DNA of 64,000 nt, taken from positions 248,001 to 312,000 of the forward strand of contig LJCX01000023.1 of NCBI GenBank assembly GCA_001298545.1. Direction: 5' to 3'. Source of the DNA: Actinobacteria bacterium OV320. GTDB taxonomy: Bacteria > Actinomycetota > Actinomycetes > Streptomycetales > Streptomycetaceae. The position numbers were made by a program, and so were the translations under genes. Below are positions 16,828 through 24,616 of the stretch, piece after piece; the stretch's first letter is position 1; every line of letters starts with the position of its first letter. A model generated the notes under the pieces. It was not told the origin of the DNA, did no database searches, and saw nothing but the letters and a program-made list of their open reading frames with translations.

Positions 16828-17003
16828 ATGTCGTTTCGGTCGGCTCTCGCGTCCCGGCGACGTGTTGAACTCTAGCGGATTCCCGGGCCAGTACAAAAAC
16901 GCGTTTGTGCAGCGTGCTGCGCTGTGTCCGCTCGCCGACCTGGTCAGGGCCCCCGGCCGGGATCTGCGGGACATGCCCGGACCTCCTCTCGAGCGACCCG
17001 CCA

Positions 17004-17017
17004 TACACTCGACCACG
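17004..17017 (+). promoter_or_regulatory. -10 box for leaderless pabB-like transcript
   Basis: TACACT at 17004-17009 ends seven bases before the GTG start at 17017, so transcription should begin at or next to the start codon. No Shine-Dalgarno is present, and the -35 region is not recognisable. Confidence 0.55.
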
Positions 17018-18069
17018 TGCTCGACCTCCCTCCTCTCGCCCGTTTCGGCACCCGAGTCGCCACCGGCCTCCTCGATGTGACCAGCGATCCGGCCGCGCTC
17101 GAAGCCGCCGGTTTCTGGGCCGTCTGCGCCGACTTCGAGGGCCGTCCGGTCTGCGCGCGCTTCGCCGATGTGCGCGAGGAACCAGTGCCCGCTCCCGTGC
17201 CCGGGGCGTGGCGAGGGCCCTCGGTCGGTGACTGGACGTCGTCCCTCGACCGCGCCGCGTACACGGCGGGCGTGCGTCGCATCCGGGAACACATCGCGGC
17301 CGGCCGGGTGTACCAGGCCAACCTCTGCCGGGTGCTGACGGCGCCGGTCGGGTCCGACGCCGACGTGGACGCGCTGACCGCCCTGCTGGCCCGGGGCAAC
17401 CCGGCGCCGTATGCAGGAACGATTCGTCTCCCGGCGCACGGCATAGAGACGGCCACCGCGTCGCCCGAGCTCTTCCTGCGCCGTGACGGCCGGGTCGTCG
17501 AGTCCGGGCCCATCAAGGGCACCGGACGCACCGAGGCGGATCTCCTGGAGAAGGACTACGCCGAGAACGTGATGATCGTGGACCTCGTCCGCAACGACCT
17601 CGGTCAGGTCTGCGCCACCGGCACTGTGACCGTCCCCGACCTGTGCGCCGTGGAGAAGCACCCGGGGCTGGTCCACCTGGTGTCCACGGTCCGCGGCGAG
17701 CTGCGCGACGGCGCCGGCTGGCCGGAACTGCTCGACTCCGCCTTTCCGCCCGGCTCGGTCACCGGCGCCCCCAAGTCCAGCGCCCTGCGGATCATCGAAG
17801 CGCTGGAGACGGCACCGCGCGGCCCGTACTGCGGCGGCATCGGCTGGGTCGACGCCGACCGGGGGACCGGCGAGCTGGCGGTCGGCATCCGCACCTTCTG
17901 GATCGACCGCGCCCCCGGGGGCGCGGCCGTGCTGCGTTTCGGCACCGGCGCGGGCATCACCTGGGGCTCGGACCCCGAGGCCGAGTGGGAGGAGACCGAG
18001 CTGAAGGCATCCCGACTGCTCGCGGTAGCGTCGGGGACGTACGAGGCCGAAGGAGAGGGACTGACGTGA
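17017..18069 (+). CDS. pabB: Chorismate-binding enzyme, aminodeoxychorismate synthase component I (PabB-like)
   Basis: A 350-residue member of the anthranilate synthase/PabB/menaquinone-synthase fold. The chorismate-site signatures are present: SGPIKGTGRTEADLLE context, DLVRNDLGQVC, VEKHPGLVHLVSTV, PPGSVTGAPKSSALRIIE and YCGGIGW. With the coupled lyase it would make 4-aminobenzoate for folate, or a pathway-specific aminobenzoate. It is shorter than full PabB (about 450), having a reduced N-terminal domain. No glutaminase partner (PabA) is next to it. Start chosen at the GTG of 17017 on the -10 spacing. It overlaps the downstream gene by four bases. Confidence 0.8.
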   Translation: MLDLPPLARFGTRVATGLLDVTSDPAALEAAGFWAVCADFEGRPVCARFADVREEPVPAPVPGAWRGPSVGDWTSSLDRAAYTAGVRRIREHIAAGRVYQANLCRVLTAPVGSDADVDALTALLARGNPAPYAGTIRLPAHGIETATASPELFLRRDGRVVESGPIKGTGRTEADLLEKDYAENVMIVDLVRNDLGQVCATGTVTVPDLCAVEKHPGLVHLVSTVRGELRDGAGWPELLDSAFPPGSVTGAPKSSALRIIEALETAPRGPYCGGIGWVDADRGTGELAVGIRTFWIDRAPGGAAVLRFGTGAGITWGSDPEAEWEETELKASRLLAVASGTYEAEGEGLT

Positions 18070-18887
18070 AGATCTGGCTCGACGGCGGGCTGCAGGACAC
18101 CGAGTCCGCCCGCGTCTCCGTCTTCGACCACGGACTGACCGTGGGCGACGGCATCTTCGAGACGGTGAAGGCGGTGGACGGCGTGACGTTCGCCCTGACC
18201 CGCCATCTCGACCGGCTGACCCGCTCCGCGCGCGGTCTCGGCCTGCCGGACCCCGACCACGACGAGGTCCGCCGCGCCTGCGCCGCCGTACTCGAGGCCA
18301 ACCCGATGCCGCTCGGCCGGCTGCGCATCACCTACACCGGCGGCCACGGCCCGCTCGGCTCCGACCGCGGCGAACACGGCCCCACCCTCGTCGTCGCCCT
18401 GGGGGAGACCACCCGGCGCGCCGATGCCACGGCCGTCGTCACGGTCCCCTGGACCCGCAACGAACGCGGCGCGCTCACCGGCCTGAAGACGACCTCGTAC
18501 GCCGAGAACGTCGTCGCCCTGGCCCGCGCCCACCAACACGGAGCCACCGAGGCGCTGTTCGCCAACACGGTCGGGCAGCTCTGCGAGGGCACCGGGTCCA
18601 ACGTGTTCGTCGTCCTGGACGGAGAGATCCACACCCCGCCGCTCGCCTCCGGCTGCCTCGCGGGCATCACGCGCGAGCTGACCGCCGAGTGGACCGGCGC
18701 CAAGGAGACCGACCTGCCGCTGGACGTGCTGGAGCGGGCCGAGGAAGTCTTCCTCACCTCCACGCTGCGCGACGTCCAGGCCGTGCACCGCGTCGACGGC
18801 CGCGAACTGCCGGGCGCGCCGGGGCCGGTGACCGCCAAGGCGATGCGGATCTTCGCCGAGCGCGCCGCCGACGATCTCGACCCGTAA
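18066..18887 (+). CDS. pabC: Class IV aminotransferase, probable aminodeoxychorismate lyase
   Basis: A 273-residue PLP enzyme of fold type IV. The sequence opens KIWLDGG, the N-terminal SVFDHGLTVGDGIFETVK block is typical, and the PLP lysine is in GLKTTSYAENV, followed by EGTGSNVFVV and ITRELT. Its coupling to the chorismate enzyme (GTGA overlap) favours 4-amino-4-deoxychorismate lyase, giving 4-aminobenzoate and pyruvate, over a branched-chain or D-amino-acid aminotransferase, which share the same signatures. The GTG start overlaps the previous stop. Confidence 0.82.
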   Translation: MKIWLDGGLQDTESARVSVFDHGLTVGDGIFETVKAVDGVTFALTRHLDRLTRSARGLGLPDPDHDEVRRACAAVLEANPMPLGRLRITYTGGHGPLGSDRGEHGPTLVVALGETTRRADATAVVTVPWTRNERGALTGLKTTSYAENVVALARAHQHGATEALFANTVGQLCEGTGSNVFVVLDGEIHTPPLASGCLAGITRELTAEWTGAKETDLPLDVLERAEEVFLTSTLRDVQAVHRVDGRELPGAPGPVTAKAMRIFAERAADDLDP

Positions 18888-18983
18888 AGGTCGCGCACCG
18901 AACCCCTGACGTCGCGGACCGGAGCCGCAAGGACCGGGAAAACAGGCTGACGTTGCGCGCCGGGGTGGGTAGAAAAGCCCCTG

Positions 18984-19808
18984 ATGACCACGACCCTGCG
19001 GCCGACCGAGCCGCTTCAGCACGCCGCCGACGGGGCACTGTCACGCCACTACCAGGTGTGCGTGAACAGCCGTCCCGTCGGAGCGGTCCACCTCTCGACG
19101 TCCCCCGTGTCCGGCCCCCGCGTCGCCCGGATCGCCGACCTGCGCATCGAGGAACCGGACCGAGGGCGCGGGCGCGGCACGGTGGCCGCGCTGGCCGCCG
19201 AAGAGGTGGCCAGGGGCTGGGGCTGCGAGCGGATCGAGCTCAGGGTGCCCGCCGACGCGGCGACCGCGCTGCGGATGGCGGTGGCGCTCGGCTACGTCCA
19301 CCGCAACCGCGGCATGGAGAAGGTCCTGGGTGCCACCGCTCCCCGGCTGCCCGAAGGCAGCCGGGGCAGGCCCATGACCGAGGCCGAGTACCAGCCCTGG
19401 TTCGAGCACGCTGTCGCGTCCTACGCCCAGGACTGGGCGGATCGCGGGGTGCCCCGGGACGAGGCGTGGGCCAGGTCGCGGCGGGACCACGAACTGCTGC
19501 TGCCGCAGGGCCGGGCGACGGAGAAAATGCTGTTCAGCGTCCTGGAGCAGGAGGGCACCCGGGTCGGCGCGCTCTGGGTGGCGTTCGTCGGCGGCAAGGC
19601 GTTCGTGTACGACGTCGAGACCGAAGAGGCCTTTCGCGGCCAAGGCCACGGACGTTCCCTGATGCTGTTGGCCGAGGCGCAGGCGATCGCGGCGGACCAG
19701 CGGGTTCTCGGCCTCAACGTCTTCGCCGGCAACACCCCGGCCGAGCGGCTCTACGAGTCCCTCGGATATCTGCCCGTGGGCTACTCGATGTACAAGGACC
19801 TGCTCTGA
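18984..19808 (+). CDS. Tandem-domain GNAT acetyltransferase
   Basis: A 274-residue protein with two GNAT-like halves. The first (about 20-115) has IADLRIEEPDRGRGRGTVAA split around the acetyl-CoA loop; the second (about 180-274) has VETEEAFRGQGHGRSLM followed by LGLNVFAGNTPAERLYESLG, the usual C-terminal GNAT signature. The second copy looks the more canonical. Such tandem proteins include MshD-like enzymes, but the sequence does not establish mycothiol synthesis here. The ATG at 18984 has only a weak upstream purine tract (GAAAAG). The gene converges on the DsbA-like gene across 22 bp. Confidence 0.78.
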   Translation: MTTTLRPTEPLQHAADGALSRHYQVCVNSRPVGAVHLSTSPVSGPRVARIADLRIEEPDRGRGRGTVAALAAEEVARGWGCERIELRVPADAATALRMAVALGYVHRNRGMEKVLGATAPRLPEGSRGRPMTEAEYQPWFEHAVASYAQDWADRGVPRDEAWARSRRDHELLLPQGRATEKMLFSVLEQEGTRVGALWVAFVGGKAFVYDVETEEAFRGQGHGRSLMLLAEAQAIAADQRVLGLNVFAGNTPAERLYESLGYLPVGYSMYKDLL

Positions 19809-19830
19809 ACCGGCCCGTGCGGAGCCCGCC

Positions 19831-20379
19831 TCAGGCCTGCTCGGCCAGCAGCCGGTCGGCGATCTGCTCGATGCGCTCGCGCAGCCCGTCCTGGCTCTTG
19901 CCGCCGTCGAGACGTTCACCGCCGATGACGTAGGTCGGGGTGCCGGTGATGCCGATCGCCTTGCCCTCGGCCTGGTCGGCGTCCACGATCAGGATGTGCC
20001 GTCCGTCGATCAGGGCGGTGTCGAACTCCTCGGCGTCGAGCCCGAGTTCACCGGCCACCTCGACCAGGAAGGGTTCTCCCCCACGGTCCAGCTCCTCGAC
20101 CCGGGTCAGCACGGCCTCGACGTACGGCCATCCCCGCCCCTGCTCCAGGGCTTCCTCGGCGGCCTGAGCGGCGGCGAAGGCGTGCTTGTGCTTCTCCAGC
20201 GGGAAGTGCCGAAGCCGCAGTTCCAGCCGGTCGCCGTACCGCTCGCGCAGGGCGCGCAGGTCGTCGAGGGCGCCGCGGCAGTCCGGGCACTGGAGCTCGC
20301 ACCACACGTCGAGGACGACGGCGGGACGGGCGGCCGCCGGGCCGGGGGCGGCGGCGGAGGTCGGGGACGAGTCGTTCAT
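19831..20379 (-). CDS. Cytoplasmic DsbA-family thioredoxin-like oxidoreductase
   Basis: A 182-residue DsbA/FrnE-type protein. The redox motif is Cys-Pro-Asp-Cys in WCELQCPDCRG (about residues 26-36), and the cis-proline loop is ITGTPTYVIGGERL. The helical insertion between them is present. No signal peptide or membrane anchor is visible, so it likely acts in the cytoplasm, exchanging disulfides with an unknown partner. The ATG at 20379 begins the recognisable protein; the open frame runs further upstream without homology-like sequence. No obvious operon partner. Confidence 0.8.
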   Translation of the reverse strand: MNDSSPTSAAAPGPAAARPAVVLDVWCELQCPDCRGALDDLRALRERYGDRLELRLRHFPLEKHKHAFAAAQAAEEALEQGRGWPYVEAVLTRVEELDRGGEPFLVEVAGELGLDAEEFDTALIDGRHILIVDADQAEGKAIGITGTPTYVIGGERLDGGKSQDGLRERIEQIADRLLAEQA

Positions 20380-20643
20380 GACCCCAGTCTTCCAGTCACT
20401 GCCCGGCCGCCCCAATCCGGACCTCCGGTCGCCCGGGCAGCGCGCTCCCGGCCGGACCGGAGGGCCGCGCCGGTGCGACACCTGCGGAGGAGCCGACCCG
20501 GAGATGTCCCTGATGTCCGGCCGGAGCATGGCCCGCGAGCGGTGCGCAGGTGCAGGATGGAAGGGACGAGGCGCGAGGCCGCCGGCCGCGGTGCCGAGTC
20601 GATGTGAACCTCTGCCCGAGTGAGCCCACGCATGGAGGACCGG

Positions 20644-21090
20644 ATGATTGCCGAGACCGTCTGTTCCGCCGCCGCCGTGGCCGGCCTCGGCATCGCGGCG
20701 GTCACCGCCTACCGCAAGCGCTTCCTGGCGGCCGCCCGCATCGCCGCCTACGCCCTGGTACCGCTGGGCCTCGTGATGACCGGCGTCGTGGAATGGGCCG
20801 CCGACACCGCCTTCAGCCCGACGGCCTGGGCGGGCTTCGCCGTGCTCGGCGGGGCCTGGGCCCTGTTCGCCACCACCCGCACCGTGGAGCGCCGTCGCGG
20901 CGGCACCCGCAAGGAGCGCAGAGCGGCGGCCCGCGCCGAGCAGGCCGAGGCGGCGGCCCCCGCCGCCTCCGCGCCCTCCCTGGGCCAGGCCTCCCGCCCG
21001 GCGTCCCGTCCCGCGGCCGCACCCCGGGCGACCGGCGGCGCCGACGACTTCAGCGACATCGAGGCCATCCTGAAGAAGCACGGCATATGA
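20644..21090 (+). CDS. Conserved actinobacterial two-helix membrane protein, unknown function
   Basis: A 148-residue protein with two or three hydrophobic segments in the first 80 residues (VCSAAAVAGLGIAAVTAY; IAAYALVPLGLVMTGVVEW; WAGFAVLGGAWALFA), an Arg/Ala-rich cytoplasmic linker, and a conserved-looking C-terminal tag DDFSDIEAILKKHGI. The ATG at 20644 has GGAGG five bases upstream; GTG 20620 and ATG 20632 are in frame but poorer. I recognise the type from Streptomyces genomes but know no function. Confidence 0.75.
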   Translation: MIAETVCSAAAVAGLGIAAVTAYRKRFLAAARIAAYALVPLGLVMTGVVEWAADTAFSPTAWAGFAVLGGAWALFATTRTVERRRGGTRKERRAAARAEQAEAAAPAASAPSLGQASRPASRPAAAPRATGGADDFSDIEAILKKHGI

Positions 21091-21271
21091 GCCGGGGCCG
21101 ATGAACCCCTGGCCACAGGGTTGCCCGGGCGTTTGAAACGACACAGTCGGCCTGCCCGTGCGCGGAAGTGATCACGGCACGACAGCGACGTCACGGAATC
21201 CGGCGCACTCCCGCTCATTCCGGGCGCGTGATCGCGCGAGGACCTTCACCTGCGTCATCATCGCCCGCGAG

Positions 21272-21424
21272 ATGCTGGACACGACACAGAGCGACGCCGC
21301 GCCGCCGCAGGACGAGCCGCGCGGGTGCCTCTTCGCCCTTTCCCAGCCACCGCTGATGATCTTTCTGGCGGTGATCGGGTGTCTTCTGCTCATGGCTTCG
21401 CTGCATGATCTGCTGCTGCTCTGA
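21272..21424 (+). CDS. Possible 50-residue single-pass membrane peptide
   Basis: A short acidic N-terminal segment (TTQSDAAPPQDEPRG) is followed by a hydrophobic helix (LMIFLAVIGCLLLMASL) and LLLL at the end. The ribosome-binding site is weak (GCGAG directly before ATG). The frame extends upstream with no better start. The clean charge/hydrophobic organisation argues that it is real, but the evidence is thin. Confidence 0.45.
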   Translation: MLDTTQSDAAPPQDEPRGCLFALSQPPLMIFLAVIGCLLLMASLHDLLLL

Positions 21425-21480
21425 GCCGTACCCGCGGTCCCCGGCGTCACCCGCCGGGGCCGCGTCGGCATCGAACGACT

Positions 21481-21582
21481 TCGAGGGACGTCGAGGGACG
21501 TCCAAGGAACGGCCGAGGGACGGCTGGCGACGGCCAGGGATGTCCAAGGGGCGTCGCGGGACGTCGACGGGCGTCGAGGAAC
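21481..21582. repeat. Degenerate 10-bp tandem repeat
   Basis: About ten units related to TCGAGGGACG, the first two identical and the rest drifting (TCGCGGGACG, TCGACGGGCG, TCGAGGAAC). It fills most of the space between two convergent genes. Confidence 0.7.
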
Positions 21583-21616
21583 CGCGAGAGGGCCCCCGTG
21601 CGGCGAGGCCCTGGCC

Positions 21617-22177
21617 TCAGCCCGCGGCCTCCTTGCGGCGCGCCCGGTAGGCGGCCACGTGCAGACGGTTGCCACAGGTGCGGCTGTCGCAGTACCGCCG
21701 GGAGCGATTGCGGGAGAGGTCGACGAAGGCGCGCCGGCAGTCGGGAGCCTCACAGCGCCGAAGCCGCTCCTGCTCGCCGGCCACCACGAAGAACGCCAGG
21801 GCCATCCCGCAGTCGGCCGCCAGATGGTCGGCGACGGAGGCACCGGGCGCGAAGTAGTGCACATGCCAGTCGTAGCCGTCGTGATCCGTGAGGCGTGGCG
21901 TGGTGCCCGCGGCGGCGACCAGCTCGTTGATCAGCCCGGCGGCGGCCCGCGGGTCCGAAGCCGCGAAGATCCCGGCGAACCGCCCACGGATCTTGCGCAC
22001 CGCGGACAGGTCGAACTCGGACAGCACGCCGACGTCACTGATCTCGTGCTTTCGTACGAAATCCGCGAGAGCGGCGACATCCGGCAGCGCGTCCGGAGTC
22101 GTGTCGTCCTCCGGTGCGGTGTTCACCAGTTCCACCACGGCATCGAGCGCACACCGGGTGTCGTGGGTGATCAGCAC
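21617..22177 (-). CDS. ABATE/CGNR zinc-finger putative transcriptional regulator
   Basis: A 186-residue protein. The N-terminal ABATE domain includes LDAVVELVNTAPE and covers about residues 1-130. The C-terminal CGNR zinc finger has CEAPDCRRAFVDLSRNRSRRY followed by CDSRTCGNRLHVAAYRAR, with all four cysteines present. The family is thought to be stress-related DNA-binding regulators in actinobacteria, often next to the genes they control; no clear target is visible. The GTG at 22177 has AGGGAG eight bases upstream, which decides the start. Confidence 0.85.
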   Translation of the reverse strand: MLITHDTRCALDAVVELVNTAPEDDTTPDALPDVAALADFVRKHEISDVGVLSEFDLSAVRKIRGRFAGIFAASDPRAAAGLINELVAAAGTTPRLTDHDGYDWHVHYFAPGASVADHLAADCGMALAFFVVAGEQERLRRCEAPDCRRAFVDLSRNRSRRYCDSRTCGNRLHVAAYRARRKEAAG

Positions 22178-22330
22178 ATTTCGCTCCCTGGCCTGGGGGT
22201 CGGGCGAGCGCCCGCCGATGCTGGCCGATGGTAGCCGCACCGGGCCGTCGAGCAACGGTCACTCGGGGACCGGATCCGTGACGTCCGGGTCGGGAGGCCG
22301 GGGGAGTCCCGCCCGGACGTGCCGCGCGCA

Positions 22331-22373
22331 CGCCGACGCCGTCCCACGGGAGACCCGTGGCACGGCGTCGGCG
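22331..22373. terminator. Long hairpin terminator downstream of ssgB
   Basis: A 20-bp stem with one mismatch (22331-22350 with 22354-22373) and a 3-nt AGA loop. It lies about 80 bases after the ssgB stop on the minus strand. Confidence 0.8.
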
Positions 22374-22450
22374 CATGCCCTATTCGGTTGTCCTGGCCCG
22401 AGCCGTCTCCCCGAGTGGACGGCGCCGGGCAGCTCGGTGTGAGCCTCGCC

Positions 22451-22864
22451 CTAGCTCTCCGCCAGGATGTGCGAGAGCTCCTGATCGAGATCGAAGTGCC
22501 GGTGTTCCGTGCCAGGAGGCACGGCGGCGTCCGTCCGCTTCAGGAAGGACTCCAGGGCCCGCGCAGGGGCCTCGAGCAGGGCTTCGCCCTCGGGAGAGCT
22601 CAGGGCGATGCATACGACGCCCTGACCGTGACTGCGCGACGGCCAGACACGGACGTCGCCGGTGCCCGTGGGCCGGTGCAGGCCCTCGGCGAGCAGGTCG
22701 CGGGCGAACACCCACTCGACGGTCTCCTCGGCACCGGTGTGGAAGGTGGCGTGCACGGCGTAGGGGTCGGCCGTGTCGTACCGCAGGCCTGCGGGGACAG
22801 GCAGGGAGGACTCGCTCGACACAACGAGGCGCAGGTGCAGCTCGCAGCTGACCGTGGTGTTCAT
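22451..22864 (-). CDS. ssgB: SsgB, sporulation-specific cell division activator
   Basis: A 137-residue protein I recognise as SsgB, the most conserved SsgA-like protein of Streptomyces. It marks division sites in aerial hyphae with SsgA and recruits FtsZ before sporulation septation. Landmarks are the opening MNTTVSCELHLRLVVSSES, the VWPSRS segment and the C-terminal FDLDQELSHILAES. The length equals the family standard. The ATG at 22864 has GAAAGG about 12 bases upstream. A possible sigma-H-type promoter lies about 70 bases upstream. The gene identifies the organism as a sporulating streptomycete. Confidence 0.96.
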   Translation of the reverse strand: MNTTVSCELHLRLVVSSESSLPVPAGLRYDTADPYAVHATFHTGAEETVEWVFARDLLAEGLHRPTGTGDVRVWPSRSHGQGVVCIALSSPEGEALLEAPARALESFLKRTDAAVPPGTEHRHFDLDQELSHILAES

Positions 22865-22925
22865 AAGCGCCAGGGCCTTTCGCTCAGTGTGCGCTCGGGG
22901 ATTCGCACGTCGGCGAAATCGACAT

Positions 22926-22949
22926 GCCACCTACGGTGCCGTTGTAAAC
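22926..22949 (-). promoter_or_regulatory. Candidate sigma-H (SigB-type) promoter of ssgB
   Basis: Read on the minus strand, GTTTAC and GGTGGC are separated by 12 bases (GTTT to GGTGGC 14 bases), close to the GTTT-N14/15-GGGTAT pattern of SigB-type promoters. Sigma-H control of ssgB is reported for S. coelicolor. Assignment by eye only. Confidence 0.4.
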
Positions 22950-23055
22950 CCCTCTGAGTGTTTTGCGTGCCTTTACGTAACTCTTCCGGCCGACAGTGCG
23001 TTCGCCCAGTACCACCATTCCGGTGACCGGATTCTCTCGGGTAAGGTCGGGCTGT

Positions 23056-23517
23056 ATGAACACGGGGAGTGACGAGTCGGGCGAGGCGGTCGTGGCGGTG
23101 GACAGGTCGAAGCCGGGCGATGCGGCGGAGGAGCAGCAGGGCCAGGGGCTCGGCTCCAGGGCGCCCGAATTCGTCAGGGCGCGCCGCATGCTGCACCTGA
23201 GCTGGCAGGTCGGGGTCTTCGTGATCGGCCTCGCCGTGGTGGGCGCCGGCATCGTCATGTTGCCGCTGCCCGGTCCCGGCTGGGTGGTGATCTTCGGCGG
23301 CATGGCGATCTGGGCGACCGAGTTCGTCTGGGCGCAGCTGGTGCTCCGCTGGACCAAGCGCAAAGTCACCGAGGCGGCCCAACGCGCGCTCGACCCGAAG
23401 GTCCGCCGCCGCAACATCACCCTGACCGCGATCGGCCTCGTGATCATCGCCGCCGTGATGGGTGTCTACCTGTGGAAGTTCGGCTTCGAGATGCCCTGGA
23501 AGATCAAGGACCAGTGA
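23056..23517 (+). CDS. PGPGW-family (TIGR02611-type) membrane protein
   Basis: A 153-residue integral membrane protein. The signature LPLPGPGWVVIFGGMAIW (about 74-91) lies at the end of the first hydrophobic hairpin, with WQVGVFVIGLAVVGAGIV before it and a third helix LTAIGLVIIAAVMGVYLW near the C-terminus. The family is common in actinobacteria; its function is unknown. A TAAGGT hexamer at 23042-23047 ends eight bases before the ATG, so the message may be leaderless. It diverges from ssgB. Confidence 0.85.
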   Translation: MNTGSDESGEAVVAVDRSKPGDAAEEQQGQGLGSRAPEFVRARRMLHLSWQVGVFVIGLAVVGAGIVMLPLPGPGWVVIFGGMAIWATEFVWAQLVLRWTKRKVTEAAQRALDPKVRRRNITLTAIGLVIIAAVMGVYLWKFGFEMPWKIKDQ

Positions 23518-23595
23518 TCCGCCACGGAGGCGCGGGGGAGGGCCGGACCTGGTCACAGCCACCCCCTGACATGGGGTAATGTTCTTCCTGCGTCC

Positions 23596-23667
23596 GGGCG
23601 ATTAGCTCAGTGGGAGAGCGCTTCGTTCACACCGAAGAGGTCACTGGTTCGAACCCAGTATCGCCCA
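23596..23667 (+). tRNA. tRNA-Val (CAC), copy 1
   Basis: A 72-nt cloverleaf: acceptor GGGCGAT with ATCGCCC, anticodon loop TTCACAC with anticodon CAC, T-arm CTGGTTCGAACCCAG. CCA not encoded. Identical to the copy at 34204. Confidence 0.97.
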
Positions 23668-23674
23668 CCCGGAA

Positions 23675-23710
23675 CGTCGGCCCGCCTGCGAGAACGCAGG
23701 CGGGCCGACG
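23675..23710. terminator. Terminator of tRNA-Val copy 1
   Basis: A perfect 16-bp stem with an AGAA loop begins eight bases after the tRNA. Confidence 0.85.
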
Positions 23711-24520
23711 TCGTCAGCAGCGGCAACCGGCGCCCACCCGCGCCGGCAGAGCCCACTCGGGTCGCCAATCCTGGCAACACCTCCTCTCCGCCCTTCGGGC
23801 CCGGCCGCAGCGTCTCTCCGGCCCCGAGTCGGGCCGCACCGCCGCCCCGGCCCCGAGTCGGGCCGCAGCATCTCCCCGGCCCAGAGCCCGGTGGCGCCCC
23901 CTCTCCCCCTTCGGGCCCGGTCGGGCCGTCTCCTTGCCCCTTCGGACCCGGTCACGCTGCCTCCCCGCTCCTTCGGACCGGCAGCGACCCCTCTCCGCCC
24001 CGTCAGCCCGGTCGCGCCGCTGGCCCGGCCGCGCCGCCGCCTCGGTCGCCCACTGGCCCCGAGTCCCCGAGCCTCGCCCCCGCTCCCTGTCCCCGTCCCC
24101 TGTCCCGTCCTCGGCTCACCCGCCCCGCCCCCGCTCCCCGTGTCATCCCGCGACGGCGCCGCCCCGCTCGCCCGCCCGCCCGCGAACACTCCGTACGGCT
24201 CGTCGACGGCCAGGTCGATCCCCTTCCGGTCGATCCCCTTCCGGTCGAGGCGGACGGCGCACGGAGGTCGACCGGGCGATGGGCAAGCTGCTCGTCAACG
24301 CCCCGCTCCTTCGTCCCGCCAGGCTCCCCCTCCTCGGGTGACTCCCTTTCCCGCAGGCGGATTTCAGCCCCCCGACGTGATCTTCCGACGGCCGGTCAGC
24401 GGTTCGGTGACGCGAACAGGCGTCTCTCACCTGCGAGTTCGTCCGGTCGGTGAGACCGCACCACTCGCGCTGGCGCGGTTCGCCCGAGAAGCCGAGCGTA
24501 AGAAATTCCTGTCCGAATCA
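23711..24520. other. Non-coding, pyrimidine-rich region with degenerate repeats
   Basis: No credible gene lies between the tRNA terminator and the sugar-operon promoter. Open frames exist on both strands but are Arg/Pro/Ser compositional artefacts, and the minus one runs into the tRNA. From about 23780 to 24030 the sequence has a period near 30 bp. Further right, a 15-bp unit GGTCGATCCCCTTCC is repeated in tandem at 24213-24242. Confidence 0.6.
23780..24030. repeat. Degenerate tandem array, about 30-bp period
   Basis: Variants of a core close to TTCGGGCCCGG or AGTCGGGCC recur near 23794, 23824, 23853, 23882, 23910, 23941, 23971 and 24001, a spacing of 28-31 bp. The intervening bases are pyrimidine-rich and poorly conserved. 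Confidence 0.6.
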
Positions 24521-24549
24521 TTGACGCTCTCTCAACCCCCTCGTACCTT
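24521..24549 (+). promoter_or_regulatory. Promoter of the sugar ABC/lyase operon
   Basis: TTGACG (24521-24526), 17-bp spacer, TACCTT (24544-24549): a good match to the main vegetative sigma consensus. It predicts a start near 24557 and a leader of about 60 bases. Confidence 0.7.
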
Positions 24550-24555
24550 GTGCCA

Positions 24556-24580
24556 GCAAGCGCTTTCTTGAAACGATTCA
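24556..24580 (+). promoter_or_regulatory. LacI-family-type operators at the transcription start
   Basis: Two adjacent inverted repeats: GCAAGCGCTTTC, with palindromic core AAGCGCTT (24558-24565), and TGAAACGATTCA (24569-24580). Both resemble LacI-family operators and sit over the predicted start site, where binding would block transcription. No LacI-type regulator gene lies within the window. Confidence 0.5.
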
Positions 24581-24616
24581 TGCAAGCGGCAACGACGCTG
24601 CGGGGAGGGCCCGACT

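Noticed and set aside
23610..24341. Arg/Pro/Ser-rich open frame after tRNA-Val copy 1
   Set aside because: It begins inside the tRNA, has no ribosome-binding site, and all frames across the repeats are equally open because of base composition.
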